DNA from: Bacillota bacterium
GTDB lineage: Bacteria; Bacillota; Bacilli; Bacillales_B; DSM-18226
Assembly (NCBI GenBank): GCA_021821235.1
Contig: JAKACS010000173.1
Location: forward strand, 1-6,687
Reading direction: 5' to 3'
DNA: 6,687 nt
A program made the translations under genes and the position numbers. Positions 5,801 to 6,687 of this stretch are shown piece after piece; the first letter of the stretch is position 1, and each line of letters opens with the position of its first letter. The notes below the pieces were generated by a model. The model saw only the letters and a program-made list of their open reading frames with translations. It made no database searches and was not told the DNA's origin.

Positions 5801-6285
5801 TTTCATTTATTTGGGCAATGGATGAGAATCGAGTAATCGGAAAGGACAATCAGCTGCCATGGCGGCTTCCCGAGGATTTGAAATTTTTTAAAAGAGTGAC
5901 GATGGGGCACCCTGTCGCTATGGGGAGAAAAACACATGAATCGATTGGCCGTTTGCTGCCAGGAAGGGCAAACATGGTTATTACCCGCAACCCGGATTTT
6001 TCTTGTAAAGGCTGTCAAGTATTTCATTCGATTGAGGAATTTGTGAATTTTGCAAACAAACAGGATGAAGAAATCTTTGTAATCGGGGGAGCGGAAATCT
6101 TTCGCGCTCTTTTGCGTTTCGCTAGTCGGCTTTACATCACCTATATTCATGAGCGATTTGACGGGGATACTTTTTTCCCCCCGCTTGATCTAAACAATTG
6201 GGTTTTACTGTCACGGGAAAAAGGATTGAGAAACGAGCAAAATCCATACGATTATGAATTTTGTATTTATGAAAGAATGCAATAG
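5797..6285 (+). CDS. dfrA: Dihydrofolate reductase
   Basis: Reduces dihydrofolate to tetrahydrofolate with NADPH, regenerating the cofactor that ThyA consumes; it is the target of trimethoprim. The protein has 162 residues, normal for the chromosomal bacterial enzyme. Visible signatures are [22 protein letters not shown] (1-22, including Trp22), catalytic Asp27 in LPEDL, the MGRKT NADPH-binding motif (42-46), SIGRLLPGR (49-57), VIGGAEIF (95-102) with the GG that binds NADPH pyrophosphate, and the C-terminal YDYEF seen in Bacillus enzymes. The TTG start overlaps the thyA TGA as TTGA, so dfrA has no spacer and should depend on thyA translation and transcript. I see nothing that marks it as an acquired trimethoprim-resistant variant; it looks like the housekeeping copy. 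Confidence 0.97.
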   Translation: MISFIWAMDENRVIGKDNQLPWRLPEDLKFFKRVTMGHPVAMGRKTHESIGRLLPGRANMVITRNPDFSCKGCQVFHSIEEFVNFANKQDEEIFVIGGAEIFRALLRFASRLYITYIHERFDGDTFFPPLDLNNWVLLSREKGLRNEQNPYDYEFCIYERMQ

Positions 6286-6438
6286 ATTTTGAAAGCTGTC
6301 CCGACTCAGAATCTTTCATTTTATGTTATTGTTAGCATGTAAAAGTTTGGATCACGAATTTCTTTTTTAAAATGCTTTTAAACACAGTTCTTGTATTTTT
6401 GATCGATATTGTGAAATTCCTATGACTTTTCGTTTGGA
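6286..6438. other. Spacer between dfrA and the tatA promoter, no gene seen
   Basis: AT-rich, with no convincing ORF on either strand. I found no good intrinsic terminator after dfrA: TGAAAG and CTTTCA shortly after the stop could pair, but the loop is long and no U-tract follows closely. A perfect 7-bp inverted repeat TTTAAAA-TGC-TTTTAAA lies at 6366-6382; being pure A/T in its arms, it may be chance. Confidence 0.5.
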
Positions 6439-6470
6439 TTGCAGTAAAAACAACATAAACATACTATAAT
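6439..6470 (+). promoter_or_regulatory. Likely sigma-A promoter of tatA
   Basis: A perfect -10, TATAAT (6465-6470), follows TTGCAG (6439-6444), a 4/6 -35, at a long 20-base spacing. The overlapping TACTAT (6462-6467) would give the ideal 17-base spacing with a weaker -10. Either way transcription would start near 6475, about 35 bases before the tatA ATG at 6511. tatA is therefore probably transcribed independently of thyA-dfrA. Confidence 0.5.
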
Positions 6471-6510
6471 CAAGTTAGATTGAGACATAAACAGAAGGGG
6501 ATGTATGTCC

Positions 6511-6687
6511 ATGTTTTCGAATATTGGGATACCCGGATTAATTTTAATTTTAACGCTTGCCTTGATTATTTTCGGACCAAAAAAACTGCCGGAAATTGGC
6601 CGTGCCTTTGGACAAACGCTAAAAGAATTCAAAAAGTCCACTCGAGAATTAACGGAAGACGTTGTCCAGGATCTTGAGGAAGAAAAG
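6511..6687 (+). CDS. tatA: Twin-arginine translocase subunit TatA (TatAd-like), 3' end outside window
   Basis: Pore-forming subunit of the Tat pathway, which exports folded proteins with twin-arginine signal peptides across the cytoplasmic membrane. The visible 59 residues hold the full TatA signature: a short periplasmic N-terminus and one transmembrane helix ([20 protein letters not shown]), the FG hinge (21-22), the [12 protein letters not shown] start of the amphipathic helix (23-34), and an acidic charged tail (47-59). [12 protein letters not shown] matches the start of B. subtilis TatAd as I remember it. SD AAGGGG (6495-6500) is 10 bases before this ATG. An in-frame ATG at 6505 (adding Met-Ser) is only 4 bases from the SD and is less likely. 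A short acidic tail is usual, so only a few residues are probably missing. A tatC gene may follow, but that cannot be seen. Confidence 0.93.
   Translation, partial: MFSNIGIPGLILILTLALIIFGPKKLPEIGRAFGQTLKEFKKSTRELTEDVVQDLEEEK

Noticed and set aside
5803..6150. Minus-strand ORF opposite dfrA
   Set aside because: Antisense shadow of a conserved enzyme gene.
6411..6433. TGAAAT ... CGT as an ECF promoter upstream of tatA
   Set aside because: The spacer is about 13 bases rather than 16, and a better sigma-A -10 lies downstream.
6480..6677. Plus-strand ORF of 65 codons overlapping tatA
   Set aside because: It is out of frame with the clear TatA protein and its translation has no family features.
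1..6687. CRISPR array, tRNA/rRNA genes, insertion sequences or attachment sites
   Set aside because: No regularly spaced repeats, no cloverleaf or rRNA sequence, no transposase ORF and no terminal inverted repeats were seen on reading both strands.

Overview
The window looks like the chromosome of a Bacillaceae-type, low-to-moderate GC Gram-positive. Shine-Dalgarno sequences are strong AGGAGG/GAGGTGA types, TTG starts are frequent (three of the genes), spacers are AT-rich, and all the recognisable proteins resemble Bacillus families. I cannot name a species.

Region 1 (1-4915) is a Ter (tellurite/general stress) locus. It opens with the 3' end of a HAD-superfamily phosphatase gene (1-382, cut by the window). 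A small convergent ORF on the minus strand (379-624) would encode an 81-residue two-helix membrane protein and has a good ribosome binding site. A promoter-bearing spacer (625-818) follows. Then come four co-directional genes: a YceG-type Ter-associated protein of 545 aa, a TelA/YceH-type protein of 367 aa, and two TerD-family proteins of 203 and 192 aa. A near-perfect intrinsic terminator (4887-4915) closes the unit. In published comparative analyses of Ter systems, HAD phosphatases and YceG-like proteins belong to a proposed biosynthetic module for a nucleoside-like metabolite. TerD proteins bind calcium and TelA is a partner of unknown mechanism. From memory, the B. subtilis order is yceC-D-E-F-G-H. 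Here the yceG-yceH pair comes first and the TerD genes last, and no TerC membrane protein is visible.

Region 2 (4916-6285) is the thymidylate synthesis pair thyA-dfrA. They are translationally coupled through an overlapping TTGA, both start with TTG, and they probably share an extended -10 promoter. ThyA oxidises methylene-tetrahydrofolate to dihydrofolate while making dTMP, and DfrA reduces the dihydrofolate back. Both have intact catalytic residues.

Region 3 (6286-6687) is a 225-base spacer with a likely sigma-A promoter, followed by the first 59 codons of a tatA gene (Tat protein export, TatAd-like), cut by the window end.

The least explained parts are the internal duplication in the YceG-like protein, the divergent first TerD paralogue, the small convergent membrane ORF, and the control elements upstream of the ter unit.
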